A stretch of 64,000 nt of DNA from Lelliottia wanjuensis. GTDB taxonomy: Bacteria; Pseudomonadota; Gammaproteobacteria; Enterobacterales; Enterobacteriaceae. Below the pieces are notes generated by a model. It made no database searches and had not been told where the DNA came from. It saw nothing but the letters and a program-made list of their open reading frames with translations. The translations under genes and the position numbers were made by a program. Positions 31,865 to 42,098 of the stretch are shown one piece after another. Numbering within the stretch: the first letter of the stretch is position 1; each line of letters begins with the position of its first letter. The DNA lies in contig NZ_JASSOT010000060.1 of assembly GCF_030238365.1 (NCBI RefSeq), positions 1 through 64,000 of the forward strand, read 5' to 3'.

Positions 31865-34423
31865 TTAGAACAGCTCGTGCGTCTCGCCGTTATCAATCAA
31901 CTCGGTTCCCACTTCATGCACCGCCTGTGTCGTAGGCTGCGTGCCCTCAATGAAGAATTCCGCGCGGCTGTTGCCACCGTTGGCTAACTGGCCGGTGCTG
32001 CGGTCGATATTCACCGTTACCACGCCTGGCGGCGGGGTGAGCGGCTGTTCCGGTACGCCCTCGAGAACCGCTTTCATGTAAGCGTCCCAGGCTGGCTGAG
32101 CACTCTTCGCGCCGCCTTCGTAGCCGGAAATCTGATCTTTAATCGCCCCGGATGCCGTCGTACGGCCTAAATCACGACGATGATCGTCGAAGCCAATCCA
32201 CACGGACGTCACCACGCCAGGGCCGTAGCCGGAGAACCAGGCGTCTTTCGAGCTGTTGGTGGTCCCGGTTTTGCCGCCGATATCGTGGCGCTGCAGATCG
32301 CGGCCCGCACGCCAGCCCGTACCCTGCCAGCCCGGTTCACCAAAGATGTTGGTGTTCAGGGCGCTCTTAATCAGGAACGACAGCGGGGTGTTGATCACGT
32401 GCGGCGCATATTCCTGCGCACCGCTTTGAGCGACCAGCGCCTGGTTGGCCTGCTCCAGCTGCGGCTGCGGCTGCGGAACGGCGGTGTTCTGCTGCTCCTG
32501 CGACTGAGCCACATCTTCCATGTCTTTGTTTTCCAGCACGTTTGATTTTGGCGTATCGCCGTAAATCACTGGAATATCGCATTCCGGACAGGCGATTTTC
32601 GGTTTCGCCTCAAACAGCACGCCGCCCTGATCGTTTTCAATCTTGCTGATGAAGTACGGATCGACCAGGAAACCGCCGTTGGCCATCACGGAATAACCGC
32701 GCGCCACCTGTAGCGGTGTGAAGGAAGCCGAGCCGAGGGCCAGGGATTCCGTATGCACAATGTTCTGCGCCGGGAAGCCGAAGCGCTGCAGATACTCTGC
32801 CGCGTAATCGACGCCCATCGCGCGCATCGCGCGGACCATCACCACGTTTTTCGACTGTCCCAGACCCTGACGTAAACGGATTGGACCGGAATACTCCGGC
32901 GGGGAGTTTTTCGGCTGCCAGTCAGAACCGGCACCCGCATCCCAGCGTGAAATCGGCACATCGTTGAGGATGCTCGCCAGCGTCAGCCCTTTATCCATCG
33001 CCGCGGTGTACAGGAACGGTTTGATGTTCGACCCGACCTGACGCAGCGCCTGAGTGGCGCGGTTGAATTTGCTCTGGTTGAAATCAAAACCACCGACCAG
33101 CGCCATCACGGCCCCGTTCTGCGGATTGATGGAGACCAGCGCGGAGTTCACGTCCGGAACCTGCGCCAGCCACCAGGCGTCGTTCACCTGACGGACCCAG
33201 ATTTGTTGTCCAGTCTGGACGACGTCGGTGACTTTACGCGGCGTCGGGCCTTGCGCCGTATCGGAGCGATACGGTCGCGCCCAGCGCATGCCGTCCATCC
33301 GCAGCGACACGGAGGTGCCGTCGCCCATCATCGCCGTCGCTTCCTGCGGATCAGCGCTGGTCACCACCGCAGGCAACAGCGGCCCGTAGGTCGGCAGCGT
33401 TTTCAGGGAGTCGATGATTTTTTTGCTATCCCATGCGCTTTCGCCCACTTTCCACAGCACGTTCGACGGGCCGCGGTAGCCGTGGCGCATGTCGTAATCC
33501 ATCACGTTGTTACGCACCGCCTGCTGTGCCGCCTGCTGCACTTTGCGGGTGATGGTGGTGGTGATGCGATACCCATCTTCATACGCGTTCTCGCCGTAGC
33601 GGCTCACCATCTCCTGGCGGACCATTTCCGTCAGATACGGAGCGGAGAAGGCGATTTCCGGCGCGTGATAGTTAGCGTCGATCGCTTCGTTACGCGCCTG
33701 ATCGAACTGGGTCTGAGTGATATAGCCTTCGCTCAGCATGCGCGACAGCACCACGTTACGACGCGCAGTCGCCCGGTCGAGAGAGTAGAGCGGGTTGAAC
33801 GTTGACGGGGCTTTCGGCAGACCGGCGATAGTCGCCATCTCGCTTAAGCTCAGCTGTTCAACAGGTTTACCGAAGTAGACCTGCGCCGCGGCGCCCACGC
33901 CGTACGCGCGATAGCCCAGATAGATCTTGTTGAGGTAAAGCTCGAGGATCTCGTCTTTACTCAGGAGCTGTTCGATGCGAATGGCAAGGAACACCTCTTT
34001 GATCTTACGGGTCAGGGTTTTTTCCGGGCTCAGGAAGAAGTTACGCGCCAGCTGCTGAGTGATGGTACTCGCACCCTGCGAAGCGTGACCCGAGAACAGC
34101 GCGACGCTGGCGGCACGGAAAATCCCCACAGGATCGACCCCGTGGTGCTCATAGAAACGGCTGTCTTCCGTGGCGATAAAGGCTTTCACCATCACCGGAG
34201 GAATCTGGTTAAGGGTCAGCGGGATACGTCGTTTTTCGCCGTACTGGGCGATCAACTCGCCATCGGCGCTATAGACCTGCATTGGGATCTGGAGTCGCAC
34301 ATCACGCAGTGTGGCGACATCGGGTAGTTGCGGCTCAATGTATTTGTACAAACCATAAATCGAGCCTGCTCCCAGCAGAATGCAACAGACTGCAAGGATC
34401 AATAAATACTTTACGAACTTCAC
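31865..34423 (-). CDS. mrcA: Penicillin-binding protein 1A (MrcA)
   Basis: PBP1A is a bifunctional class A enzyme that polymerises and cross-links peptidoglycan at the inner membrane, with outer-membrane LpoA as activator. The 852-residue protein has a membrane anchor near the N terminus (about 7-28), a glycosyltransferase domain with EDSRFYEHHG, an OB/linker region, and a transpeptidase domain with SxxK in GSNIKPF, an SxN motif and KTGTT. The GTG at 34423 gives the E. coli-like N terminus VKFVKY; another in-frame GTG at 34447 would add eight residues. It is divergent from hofM. Confidence 0.93.
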   Translation of the reverse strand: MKFVKYLLILAVCCILLGAGSIYGLYKYIEPQLPDVATLRDVRLQIPMQVYSADGELIAQYGEKRRIPLTLNQIPPVMVKAFIATEDSRFYEHHGVDPVGIFRAASVALFSGHASQGASTITQQLARNFFLSPEKTLTRKIKEVFLAIRIEQLLSKDEILELYLNKIYLGYRAYGVGAAAQVYFGKPVEQLSLSEMATIAGLPKAPSTFNPLYSLDRATARRNVVLSRMLSEGYITQTQFDQARNEAIDANYHAPEIAFSAPYLTEMVRQEMVSRYGENAYEDGYRITTTITRKVQQAAQQAVRNNVMDYDMRHGYRGPSNVLWKVGESAWDSKKIIDSLKTLPTYGPLLPAVVTSADPQEATAMMGDGTSVSLRMDGMRWARPYRSDTAQGPTPRKVTDVVQTGQQIWVRQVNDAWWLAQVPDVNSALVSINPQNGAVMALVGGFDFNQSKFNRATQALRQVGSNIKPFLYTAAMDKGLTLASILNDVPISRWDAGAGSDWQPKNSPPEYSGPIRLRQGLGQSKNVVMVRAMRAMGVDYAAEYLQRFGFPAQNIVHTESLALGSASFTPLQVARGYSVMANGGFLVDPYFISKIENDQGGVLFEAKPKIACPECDIPVIYGDTPKSNVLENKDMEDVAQSQEQQNTAVPQPQPQLEQANQALVAQSGAQEYAPHVINTPLSFLIKSALNTNIFGEPGWQGTGWRAGRDLQRHDIGGKTGTTNSSKDAWFSGYGPGVVTSVWIGFDDHRRDLGRTTASGAIKDQISGYEGGAKSAQPAWDAYMKAVLEGVPEQPLTPPPGVVTVNIDRSTGQLANGGNSRAEFFIEGTQPTTQAVHEVGTELIDNGETHELF

Positions 34424-34542
34424 TGGAGATTTCCCATTTAGTTTCACTTGGGCAGTTTCTAAACAATCGCGCGGTAGTATAAAGGCAAGCCTGAAGCATT
34501 GATAGAGCCGTCACCTGACGGGCGATAAGGAGATCGTAAAGC

Positions 34543-35325
34543 ATGGCTTTTAAAACATGGCGAACAGGCGTTCACATTCAACAAGATAGTGTTCTGGCCG
34601 TCTCAATAACCCAGGAGCGCACCGGGTGGTATCTGCGCCGCTGGTGGCAGATCCCGCTGGCCGCGGGAATCATCCGCGACGGGCAAATAATCCATCCACA
34701 ACAACTGGTTGCCGCGCTCAGCGAGTGGAGCCAGACGCTGCCCCATTACCACCGCATCTTTATGGCGTTTCCGGCTGCTCGCACGCTGCAAAAGACGCTG
34801 CCCGCTCCGGCGCTGACGTTGCGCGACAGCGAGCAGGCGTCGTGGATTGCGTCGGCGATGTCCCGCGAGCTCGAAATGGCCCCGGATGCACTCTGCTTTG
34901 ACTACGTACAGGACACCTTTAGCCGCTCGTTTCACGTGACGGCGGCGCAAAACAAAGAGGTGGCGGCGCTGTTAACGCTCGCGGAAACGCTGCGCCTGCA
35001 CGTGGCTGCCATTACGCCGGATGCCGCGGCGCTGGCGAACTTCCTGCCGCTTCTTGACCCTCCCGCTCACTGCATGGCCTGGCGCGACGGGCAGCACTGG
35101 CTTTGGGCGATGCGACACCAGTGGGGGCGAAAACGCGCCGATGAAGCGAAGAATGTGGCGGAGCTGGCGGCCCTGTTAGCGCTGAGTCCGGATGACATCG
35201 CGCTCTTTGCGGTCGGGGTGCACGATCCTTTTAGCTTGCTTGCGCGCTGTCAGCCGCCGCTGCCCCAGTACAGCGCGGATTTCACGGTTGCGCTGGCCCT
35301 CGCGATGGGGGAGTTGCATGACTAA
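34543..35325 (+). CDS. hofM: PilM-like DNA-utilisation protein HofM
   Basis: HofM resembles the actin-fold cytoplasmic PilM/ComA of type IV pilus and competence systems; in E. coli the hof genes are needed to use external DNA as a nutrient. The 260-residue protein has the E. coli N terminus (MAFKTW...) and patches such as FMAFPAARTLQK and AITPDAAALANFL. It is the first gene of hofMNOPQ, divergent from mrcA, and overlaps hofN by eight bases. Confidence 0.9.
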   Translation: MAFKTWRTGVHIQQDSVLAVSITQERTGWYLRRWWQIPLAAGIIRDGQIIHPQQLVAALSEWSQTLPHYHRIFMAFPAARTLQKTLPAPALTLRDSEQASWIASAMSRELEMAPDALCFDYVQDTFSRSFHVTAAQNKEVAALLTLAETLRLHVAAITPDAAALANFLPLLDPPAHCMAWRDGQHWLWAMRHQWGRKRADEAKNVAELAALLALSPDDIALFAVGVHDPFSLLARCQPPLPQYSADFTVALALAMGELHD

Positions 35326-35815
35326 CTTTCTGCCGTGGCGACACCAGCGACAGCAATCCTGCTGGCGACTCTGGATGTTGCTCTTTGTCGGCTCGGTGCT
35401 GATCGCTCTGGTGGCAACGTACAGCCTGCGTTCCGGCTATGGGCTAAAGGCGCGTGCGCTTGAGACGCTTCTGGCCAGTGACACCGCGATACAAAAGCAG
35501 CTGAGCGCCCACCGCGCGCGGTGGCAAGCGCGACAGGCTGCGCCTTTGCAAAACCCGCAGAAGGTATTGCGTGACTGGCAACCGGCGCTGGTTTCGCTGG
35601 CGTCGGCCATGCCGGAGCAGGCGTGGCTGACGCAGCTTCGTTATCAACCGCCGCGCCTGACATTAACGGGGTTTGCCGCGACACCGTCGGCGCTCTCGGC
35701 GCTGGCGGAATCACTCAAGCTGCTGCCCGGTTTTATGATTGGACCTGCGGGGGAAATGCAGCAGGACACCCAGGGGCGCTGGACGTTCAGTTTTACCCTC
35801 ACGAGTCAGGGGTGA
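35318..35815 (+). CDS. hofN: PilN-like inner-membrane protein HofN
   Basis: HofN is a bitopic membrane protein comparable to PilN/ComB of the pilus alignment complex. The 165-residue protein has one membrane segment at about 19-40 (LWMLLFVGSVLIALVA) followed by a helical periplasmic part with a ferredoxin-like end. Its ATG at 35318 lies within the last codons of hofM (ATGACTAA overlap). Confidence 0.88.
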   Translation: MTNFLPWRHQRQQSCWRLWMLLFVGSVLIALVATYSLRSGYGLKARALETLLASDTAIQKQLSAHRARWQARQAAPLQNPQKVLRDWQPALVSLASAMPEQAWLTQLRYQPPRLTLTGFAATPSALSALAESLKLLPGFMIGPAGEMQQDTQGRWTFSFTLTSQG

Positions 35816-35818
35816 AGC

Positions 35819-36280
35819 GTGCGTATCTTCTCTGAACGCTGGCATGCGTTTCGCTTACGCACTCGGGTTCTTTGCTGGGGGCTGGGTTCGTGCGTGGTGC
35901 TGCTGGGGGCGTATCTGACGCTGGCGCGCCCGGTGATCCAAAAGCGGTTGCTGCTTGAATCTTCGCGCAGCCAATCAGCGTCGGCCCGTGCCGCGCTCTG
36001 GGTGAGCGAGGCGCATCCGCACCCGGTTCCGGCGGAATCTGTTGTGCCCGTCACGTTGCCATTTTCGCCGCTGGATTTTCAGACAGGTGGCGTGCGGTTG
36101 GTTCACTGGCTGCCCGGCGAGAAGGGCGGAGAGTTAACCCTGAATGCCGACTGGATGCAGATCCCGCCGCTGTTCTCGCGGCTTACGCGCTGCGGAATGG
36201 ACATCAGCGGTTTTTCCGTGATGCCAGAGGGGGCGCGGCTCCAGCTGATTGTGCAGGTGGAGAGACAAAATGCGAACTGA
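35819..36280 (+). CDS. hofO: PilO-like protein HofO
   Basis: HofO is the PilO/ComC-like partner of HofN. The 153-residue protein has an N-terminal membrane segment at about 17-36 (VLCWGLGSCVVLLGAYLTL) and a short periplasmic domain. The GTG at 35819, three bases after the hofN stop, is the only start that keeps the membrane segment and spacing; E. coli HofO has 146 residues. It overlaps hofP by 11 bases. Confidence 0.86.
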   Translation: MRIFSERWHAFRLRTRVLCWGLGSCVVLLGAYLTLARPVIQKRLLLESSRSQSASARAALWVSEAHPHPVPAESVVPVTLPFSPLDFQTGGVRLVHWLPGEKGGELTLNADWMQIPPLFSRLTRCGMDISGFSVMPEGARLQLIVQVERQNAN

Positions 36281-36674
36281 ACTGCGCGTATTGCTGGTGT
36301 GTTCACTGCTCCTCATTATCGGAATGCGTGACCCCTTTCGCCCTCCGGACGACCGCTGCGCAACAGGCGCGCTCGGCCAGTGGCGGTATCAGGGAATGCT
36401 CCAGGGCGACAGCGCCGTAGGCATCGTCAAAGATGAACAGCAGCGCTGGCATCGTGTCCGGCTGGAAGAGCGGCTGCCAGCGGGCTGGCAGGTGCTGGCT
36501 GTTAATGAAACGGAAATGGTTATCGGGCTCGGCGAAGGATGCGAGCCGAAAGAGTGGCGATGGCCACGAGAGGGAACGAAGCATGAAAATAGTCAGTCGA
36601 ATCGTCCTGTTGATGATACTCAGCATGCCGACATGGGCCGTCGCGCCAAAACCCGTCACCCTGGCGGTGGATGA
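36270..36674 (+). CDS. hofP: PilP-like protein HofP
   Basis: HofP is a small protein with a signal-like hydrophobic N terminus (LRVLLVCSLLLIIG) and the pattern DPFRPP, typical of PilP-type lipoproteins and inner-membrane pilotins. It has 134 residues, the same as E. coli HofP. The last 30 codons overlap the start of hofQ in another frame (36583-36674), and that tail is hydrophilic and low in recognisable structure. A conserved W-rich core (QWRYQGML) lies in the middle. Confidence 0.82.
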   Translation: MRTELRVLLVCSLLLIIGMRDPFRPPDDRCATGALGQWRYQGMLQGDSAVGIVKDEQQRWHRVRLEERLPAGWQVLAVNETEMVIGLGEGCEPKEWRWPREGTKHENSQSNRPVDDTQHADMGRRAKTRHPGGG

Positions 36675-37824
36675 CGTACCCGTTGTTCAAATTTTGCAGT
36701 CCCTGGTGGAGCTTGAGAATCGTAATCTGATTGTCTCGCCCGATGTCACCGGCACGCTGTCGCTGCATCTCACGCGCGTTCCCTGGCGGCAGGCGCTGCA
36801 AATCGTCACCACCAGCGCCGGGCTGGTGCTGCGGGAAGAGGGGGGTATTTTTTACATCAATACGGCTACGTGGGCGCGGGAACAGCAGACGCAAAAAGAA
36901 GAAGAGCAAACCCGGCAGAAACTGAACGTGCCGCTGGCCTCACGCGCGCTCTCTTTTGCCTATGCCGATGCCACCGAGCTGCAAAAAGCCGCGGAAAAAC
37001 AGCTGAGCCCTAAGGGGAGCCTCTCCGTCGACAAACGCACTAACCGCCTGCTGGTGCGCGATATCCCCGGCGTGCTGGACAGTCTGCAGCACTGGGCCGA
37101 GCAGATGGATCTCCCTGTGGCGCAGGTGGAGCTGGCGGCGCATATCGTGACGATTAATGAAAAAAGTCTGCGAGAGCTGGGGGTGAAATGGAATCTGGCC
37201 GAGGCGAGCAGCGCGGGCTCGCCCGGGCAGATCACCACGCTGGGGGCGGATGTTTCCGTTGCGGATGCCACCAGCCACGTCGGATTCAACATCGGGCGGA
37301 TCAACGGGCGACTGTTAGATCTGGAGCTCTCGGCGCTTGAGCAAAAGCAGCAGCTTGAGATCATCGCCAGCCCGCGGCTGTTGGCGTCGCATATGCAGCC
37401 CGCCAGCATCAAGCAGGGCAGTGAAATTCCGTATCAGGTGTCCAGCGGCGAAAGCGGGGCGACCTCCGTGGAGTTCAAAGAGGCGGTTCTGGGAATGGAA
37501 GTGACGCCCGTGGTTCTGCCGAATGGCCGGGTGCGGCTCAAACTGCACATCAGCGAAAACATGCCGGGCCAGGTTTTACAGCAGGCAGATGGCGAAACGC
37601 TGGCGATTGATAAACAAGAAATTGAAACGCAGGTGGAAGTCAAAAGCGGTGAAACGCTGGCGCTGGGCGGAATTTTCTCGCAAAAGAATAAAACGGGCAG
37701 TGACGCGATTCCAGGGCTCGGGCGAATTCCCTGGGTGGGGCAGCTCTTTCGCCACGATGGCAAGGATAATGAGCGGCGCGAGCTGGTGGTATTCATCACG
37801 CCGCGTCTGATTGGCATTCAATAA
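36583..37824 (+). CDS. hofQ: Secretin-family DNA-uptake protein HofQ
   Basis: HofQ is an outer-membrane secretin like PilQ/ComE, thought to form the DNA entry channel. The 413-residue protein (E. coli 412) has a signal peptide (about 1-19), N-terminal secretin domains (VDDVPVVQILQSL, near 25-180) and the secretin core with ASPRLLASHMQPASIKQGSE and the C-terminal VVFITPRLI. It is intact, so the whole hofMNOPQ set appears functional at sequence level. Confidence 0.92.
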   Translation: MKIVSRIVLLMILSMPTWAVAPKPVTLAVDDVPVVQILQSLVELENRNLIVSPDVTGTLSLHLTRVPWRQALQIVTTSAGLVLREEGGIFYINTATWAREQQTQKEEEQTRQKLNVPLASRALSFAYADATELQKAAEKQLSPKGSLSVDKRTNRLLVRDIPGVLDSLQHWAEQMDLPVAQVELAAHIVTINEKSLRELGVKWNLAEASSAGSPGQITTLGADVSVADATSHVGFNIGRINGRLLDLELSALEQKQQLEIIASPRLLASHMQPASIKQGSEIPYQVSSGESGATSVEFKEAVLGMEVTPVVLPNGRVRLKLHISENMPGQVLQQADGETLAIDKQEIETQVEVKSGETLALGGIFSQKNKTGSDAIPGLGRIPWVGQLFRHDGKDNERRELVVFITPRLIGIQ

Positions 37825-38121
37825 TGGAAACGATCCCCGCGAGGATTTTGCATCCAGTTTGTTGCAGATGTTTGACGTGAGGCATGAATTAGCATACAAG
37901 GAGTACCGATTTGAGTTTCAGCTTCTCCTAATCTTACCTCTTGTTGCTTTAAGCATCTGGCGTGGTGATTTAATCAGTTGCCAAACAAGCAGGACTACTG
38001 AGATAATTTTTAGTCTGACTCTCGCACTATCGCATATGAGGTTTCAGTTCATGTCCTGCTACGCTGAGTGTCTGCGCAGCGGGGATTACCATTAACGAAT
38101 AGTCTTAGTAGTACCGAAAAA
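37825..38121 (+). promoter_or_regulatory. aroK leader and promoter region
   Basis: This 297-base gap precedes aroK, first gene of the aroK-aroB-damX-dam-rpe-gph-trpS run. It is rich in short T and A tracts and carries no open frame with a ribosome site. In E. coli two promoters sit here; I cannot assign -10/-35 boxes with confidence. No hofQ terminator with a clear stem was seen. Confidence 0.4.
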
Positions 38122-38643
38122 ATGGCAGAGAAACGCAATATCTTTCTGGTTGGGCCTATGGGTGCCGGCAAAAGCACTATTGGGCGCCAGTTGGCTCAAC
38201 AACTCAATATGGAATTTTACGATTCTGATCAAGAGATTGAGAAACGAACCGGAGCTGATGTGGGCTGGGTCTTCGATGTAGAAGGCGAAGAAGGTTTCCG
38301 TGACCGTGAAGAAAAAGTTATCAATGAACTTACGGAAAAACAGGGCATCGTACTGGCAACGGGCGGCGGTTCTGTAAAATCTCGCGAAACTCGTAACCGT
38401 CTCTCCGCCCGCGGCGTTGTGGTCTATCTTGAGACGACCATCGAAAAACAGCTGGCACGTACGCAGCGCGATAAAAAGCGCCCGTTACTGCAGGTTGAAA
38501 CGCCTCCACGTGAAGTTCTGGAAGCATTAGCCGGTGAACGCAATCCACTGTACGAAGAGATTGCGGATGTGACCATTCGTACCGACGATCAGAGCGCTAA
38601 AGTGGTTGCAAACCAGATTATTCATATGCTGGAAAGCAACTGA
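38122..38643 (+). CDS. aroK: Shikimate kinase I AroK
   Basis: AroK phosphorylates shikimate to shikimate 3-phosphate in the chorismate pathway. The 173-residue protein has the P-loop GPMGAGKST (residues 11-19), substrate-binding D34 region (FYDSDQEIE), the GGG motif in LATGGGSVK and a lid arginine near RDKKRPLL. It matches E. coli AroK nearly throughout. aroB follows after a 57-base gap. Confidence 0.97.
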   Translation: MAEKRNIFLVGPMGAGKSTIGRQLAQQLNMEFYDSDQEIEKRTGADVGWVFDVEGEEGFRDREEKVINELTEKQGIVLATGGGSVKSRETRNRLSARGVVVYLETTIEKQLARTQRDKKRPLLQVETPPREVLEALAGERNPLYEEIADVTIRTDDQSAKVVANQIIHMLESN

Positions 38644-38700
38644 TTCTGGCTTTATATACACTCGCCCACGGGTATAAGCATTTAAGGTGGATGTCGCGTC

Positions 38701-39789
38701 ATGGAGAGGATTACAGTTACTCTCGGGGAACGTAGTTACCCTATCACCATCGCGGCTGGCTTGTTTAACGATCCAGCTTCCTTCTTACCACTGAAAGCGG
38801 GTGATCAGGCTATGCTTGTCACCAACGAGACTTTGGCTCCGCTTTATCTCGACAAGATTCGTCATCTGCTGGAACAGGCAGGTGTGAAGGTCGACAGTGT
38901 GATTCTGCCTGATGGCGAGCAGTATAAAAGCCTGGCGGTACTCGATACCGTCTTTACCGCATTACTGCAAAAACCGCATGGTCGCGATACGACACTCCTT
39001 GCCTTAGGCGGTGGTGTTGTTGGCGATCTAACGGGTTTTGCCGCGGCAAGTTATCAGCGTGGTGTTCGTTTTATTCAAATTCCTACCACGCTATTATCGC
39101 AAGTCGATTCCTCTGTTGGCGGCAAAACGGCCGTCAATCACCCGCTTGGCAAAAACATGATTGGCGCGTTCTACCAGCCGGCTTCGGTGGTGGTGGATCT
39201 CGACTGTCTGAAAACCCTGCCAAAACGCGAGCTGGCCTCCGGGCTGGCAGAAGTGATCAAATACGGCATTATTCTGGACGGTGAGTTCTTCGCCTGGCTG
39301 GAAAAGAACATGGATGCGCTGCTGAACCTCGACGGTCAGGCACTGGCGTACTGCATCCGCCGTTGTTGTGAGCTGAAAGCAGAAGTCGTTGCAGCAGACG
39401 AGCGGGAAACCGGCTTACGTGCTTTACTGAATCTGGGGCATACGTTCGGGCACGCGATTGAAGCCGAAATGGGCTACGGCAACTGGCTTCACGGTGAAGC
39501 GGTTGCTGCAGGCATGGTGATGGCTGCTCGCACATCCGAACGTTTGGGTCAGTTCACCAAAGAAGAGACTCAACGTATCATCACGCTGCTGGAGCGCGCG
39601 GGTTTACCGGTGACGGGACCACGCGAAATGTCTTCGCAGGCGTATTTACCCCACATGATGCGTGATAAAAAAGTATTGGCTGGCGAGATGCGGTTGATTC
39701 TCCCGCTGGCAATAGGGAAGAGTGAAATGCGCGGCGGAGTGTCGCACGAAGTGGTTCTTGGCGCGATTGCTGATTGCCAGCAGGCGTAA
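38701..39789 (+). CDS. aroB: 3-dehydroquinate synthase AroB
   Basis: AroB cyclises DAHP to 3-dehydroquinate, step two of aromatic amino acid synthesis, using NAD+ and a divalent metal. The 362-residue protein has the NAD-binding [13 protein letters not shown], the metal-ligand region with AEVIKYG, and the histidines in [10 protein letters not shown] and HGEAVAAGM. It equals the E. coli length. It is co-directional with aroK and damX. Confidence 0.97.
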   Translation: MERITVTLGERSYPITIAAGLFNDPASFLPLKAGDQAMLVTNETLAPLYLDKIRHLLEQAGVKVDSVILPDGEQYKSLAVLDTVFTALLQKPHGRDTTLLALGGGVVGDLTGFAAASYQRGVRFIQIPTTLLSQVDSSVGGKTAVNHPLGKNMIGAFYQPASVVVDLDCLKTLPKRELASGLAEVIKYGIILDGEFFAWLEKNMDALLNLDGQALAYCIRRCCELKAEVVAADERETGLRALLNLGHTFGHAIEAEMGYGNWLHGEAVAAGMVMAARTSERLGQFTKEETQRIITLLERAGLPVTGPREMSSQAYLPHMMRDKKVLAGEMRLILPLAIGKSEMRGGVSHEVVLGAIADCQQA

Positions 39790-39881
39790 CAACTAGAAAG
39801 GTCTGGCTACTGTCAAAGGTAGCTATTTAGATTCAGGTGCAATGCAACGTCGTAAGCATGAGCCTTTGAGTGGGGTGTTAA

Positions 39882-41174
39882 ATGGATGAATTCAAACCAG
39901 AAGACGAGCTGAAACCCGATCCCAGCGATCGTCGTACTGGTCGTTCTCGTCAATCTTCAGAACGTGATAACGAGCCGCAGATCAACTTTGACGATGTTGA
40001 CCTGGATGCAGACGATCGTCGTCCGTCACGTAGCCGCAATGCGCGTGATGAGCGAGAAGAAGAAGAGGGTTATGAGTCCGAAGAAGATTCAATGGACGAA
40101 GAGCCTGTAGAGCGTCGCCCGCGCAAACGTAAAGCGGTAGCCAAAAAACCGGCTTCCCGTCAGTACATCATGATGGGCCTTGGCGTGTTTGTTCTGCTGC
40201 TGTTGATTATCGGCATCGGTTCCGCGCTCAAAGCACCGTCAACGAATTCCACTGAGCAGACACCTTCCGCCGAAAAGAGCATTAGTCTTTCGGGGAATGA
40301 TGCTGCCGATCAGGCCAATGGCGCGCAGCCTGCGCCGGGTACGACTTCTGCTGAGCAGACTGCGGGTCAGACCGCTAATGCGCCGCAGGATGTCTCCTTG
40401 CCGCCGGTTTCCTCGACGCCAACTCAGGGCCAGGCTCCTGCCGCGCCGGAAGGCCAGCAGCGTGTTGAAGTTCAGGGTGACCTGAATAACGCGCTGACTC
40501 AGCCTCAGAGCCAGGATCAGGTGAACAACGTGGTGGCTAGCTCCACGCTGCCAACCGAGCCTGCAACCGTGGCTCCGATTCGCGGCGGTGCGGCACAACC
40601 GCAAACCGCAGCAACGGAAACCAAACCGCGTCAGACTCAGACCCAAACCGCGCCGCGTCAGGAACGCAAACAGGCTGTGATTGAGCCGAAGCGTGAAACC
40701 AAACCGCAGGCAGTCGCGAAAGCACCAGAAACCAAACCTGTTGCTCAGCCTAAGCAGACCGAAACCGCAGCCGTGAAAGCGCCTGCGACGACGACGACGG
40801 CTCCGAAGGCTACCACCACCGCGCCAGCAGCGACCACCGCACCAGCGGCGACGGCAACGGCCAGCGCGGCGACAGCCGGTAAAACGGCGGGCAACGTCGG
40901 TTCACTGAAATCTGCGCCATCCAGCAACTACACGCTTCAGTTGAGCAGCTCGTCGAGCTACGACAACCTGAACGGCTGGGCTAAGAAATCCAATCTGAAA
41001 AACTATGTGGTTTATCAGACGACCCGTAACGGACAACCCTGGTATGTGCTGGTAAGCGGCGTGTACGCCTCGAAAGACGAAGCGAAGCGCGCAGTAGCGA
41101 CGTTACCTGCGGATGTTCAGGCGAAAAACCCGTGGGCGAAACCGATTCATCAGGTTCAGGCTGATTTGAAGTAA
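39882..41174 (+). CDS. damX: SPOR-domain cell division protein DamX
   Basis: DamX is a bitopic inner-membrane protein recruited to the septum through its SPOR domain. The 430-residue protein has a charged cytoplasmic N-terminal part (1-94), one membrane segment at about 96-116, a long Ala/Thr/Pro/Gln-rich periplasmic linker, and a C-terminal SPOR domain (about 345-428, starting [12 protein letters not shown]). The linker has simple repeats ([20 protein letters not shown]) near 300-335. It lies between aroB and dam. Confidence 0.95.
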   Translation: MDEFKPEDELKPDPSDRRTGRSRQSSERDNEPQINFDDVDLDADDRRPSRSRNARDEREEEEGYESEEDSMDEEPVERRPRKRKAVAKKPASRQYIMMGLGVFVLLLLIIGIGSALKAPSTNSTEQTPSAEKSISLSGNDAADQANGAQPAPGTTSAEQTAGQTANAPQDVSLPPVSSTPTQGQAPAAPEGQQRVEVQGDLNNALTQPQSQDQVNNVVASSTLPTEPATVAPIRGGAAQPQTAATETKPRQTQTQTAPRQERKQAVIEPKRETKPQAVAKAPETKPVAQPKQTETAAVKAPATTTTAPKATTTAPAATTAPAATATASAATAGKTAGNVGSLKSAPSSNYTLQLSSSSSYDNLNGWAKKSNLKNYVVYQTTRNGQPWYVLVSGVYASKDEAKRAVATLPADVQAKNPWAKPIHQVQADLK

Positions 41175-41241
41175 TGGTTAAAGCGCAGGATGCTGTCGGA
41201 GCTTTTTCCACAGCCGGAGAAGGTGTAATCAGTTAGTCAGC

Positions 41242-42057
41242 ATGAAAAAAAATCGCGCTTTTCTAAAATGGGCAGGGGGGAAATACCCCCTGCTCGACGA
41301 CATTAATAAACACCTGCCGAAAGGCGAGTGTCTTATCGAGCCCTTCGTGGGCGCTGGGTCGGTGTTCCTGAACACCGACTTTTCTCGCTATATCCTCGCG
41401 GATATCAACAGCGATCTCATTACCCTCTACAACATCGTTAAGACTCAGACCGATGAGTACATCGATGCGGCGCGTGAGCTCTTTACCCCAGAGAACAACA
41501 ACCCGGACGCTTACTATCAGTATCGCGCCGAGTTTAACCAGAGCACGGATACTTTCCGCCGGGCGCAGTTGTTCCTGTATCTGAATCGTCATGGCTACAA
41601 TGGCCTGTGCCGGTACAACCTGAAGGGTGAGTTCAACGTGCCGTTTGGTCGCTACAAGCGCCCATACTTCCCGCTGGCCGAGTTGCAGCACTTCGCCGAA
41701 AAAGCGCAGAAAGCGGAATTCCACTGCATCTCTTATGAGAAGTGCATGGAAATGGCCAACGCGGACTCCGTGGTCTATTGCGATCCGCCGTATGCCCCGC
41801 TCTCGGCGACCGCGAACTTCACCGCCTATCACACCAACAGCTTTAGCCCGAAAGAGCAGGCGCATCTGGCAGAAATGGCGGAAAAGCTGGTCAGTAAGCA
41901 AATCACGGTGTTAATTTCGAACCACGACACGCCGGATACCCGCGAGTGGTACAAAGCGGCGAACGATCGTATTCAGCTTAAAGTGCGGCGCAGCATCAGC
42001 AGCAACGGCGGCACGCGTAAAAAGGTGGACGAACTGCTGGCGCTTTATCGCCCCTGA
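41242..42057 (+). CDS. dam: DNA adenine methyltransferase Dam
   Basis: Dam methylates the adenine in GATC and supports mismatch repair, replication timing and gene control. The 271-residue protein has SAM-binding FLKWAGGKYPLL (residues 7-18), a target-recognition region near 120-140, and the catalytic motif D181-P-P-Y184. It is seven residues shorter than E. coli Dam (278), ending right after LLALYRP; the missing tail is outside the conserved fold. rpe follows 41 bases downstream. Confidence 0.97.
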   Translation: MKKNRAFLKWAGGKYPLLDDINKHLPKGECLIEPFVGAGSVFLNTDFSRYILADINSDLITLYNIVKTQTDEYIDAARELFTPENNNPDAYYQYRAEFNQSTDTFRRAQLFLYLNRHGYNGLCRYNLKGEFNVPFGRYKRPYFPLAELQHFAEKAQKAEFHCISYEKCMEMANADSVVYCDPPYAPLSATANFTAYHTNSFSPKEQAHLAEMAEKLVSKQITVLISNHDTPDTREWYKAANDRIQLKVRRSISSNGGTRKKVDELLALYRP

Positions 42058-42098
42058 GCCGTTTCGCCCGCCGGTAACTACATTTCAAGGAGATGCGG

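Noticed and set aside
34424-34447. Longer PBP1A start at the GTG at 34447
   Set aside because: It adds eight residues without homology and has no ribosome site; the GTG at 34423 gives the known N terminus. Both remain possible.
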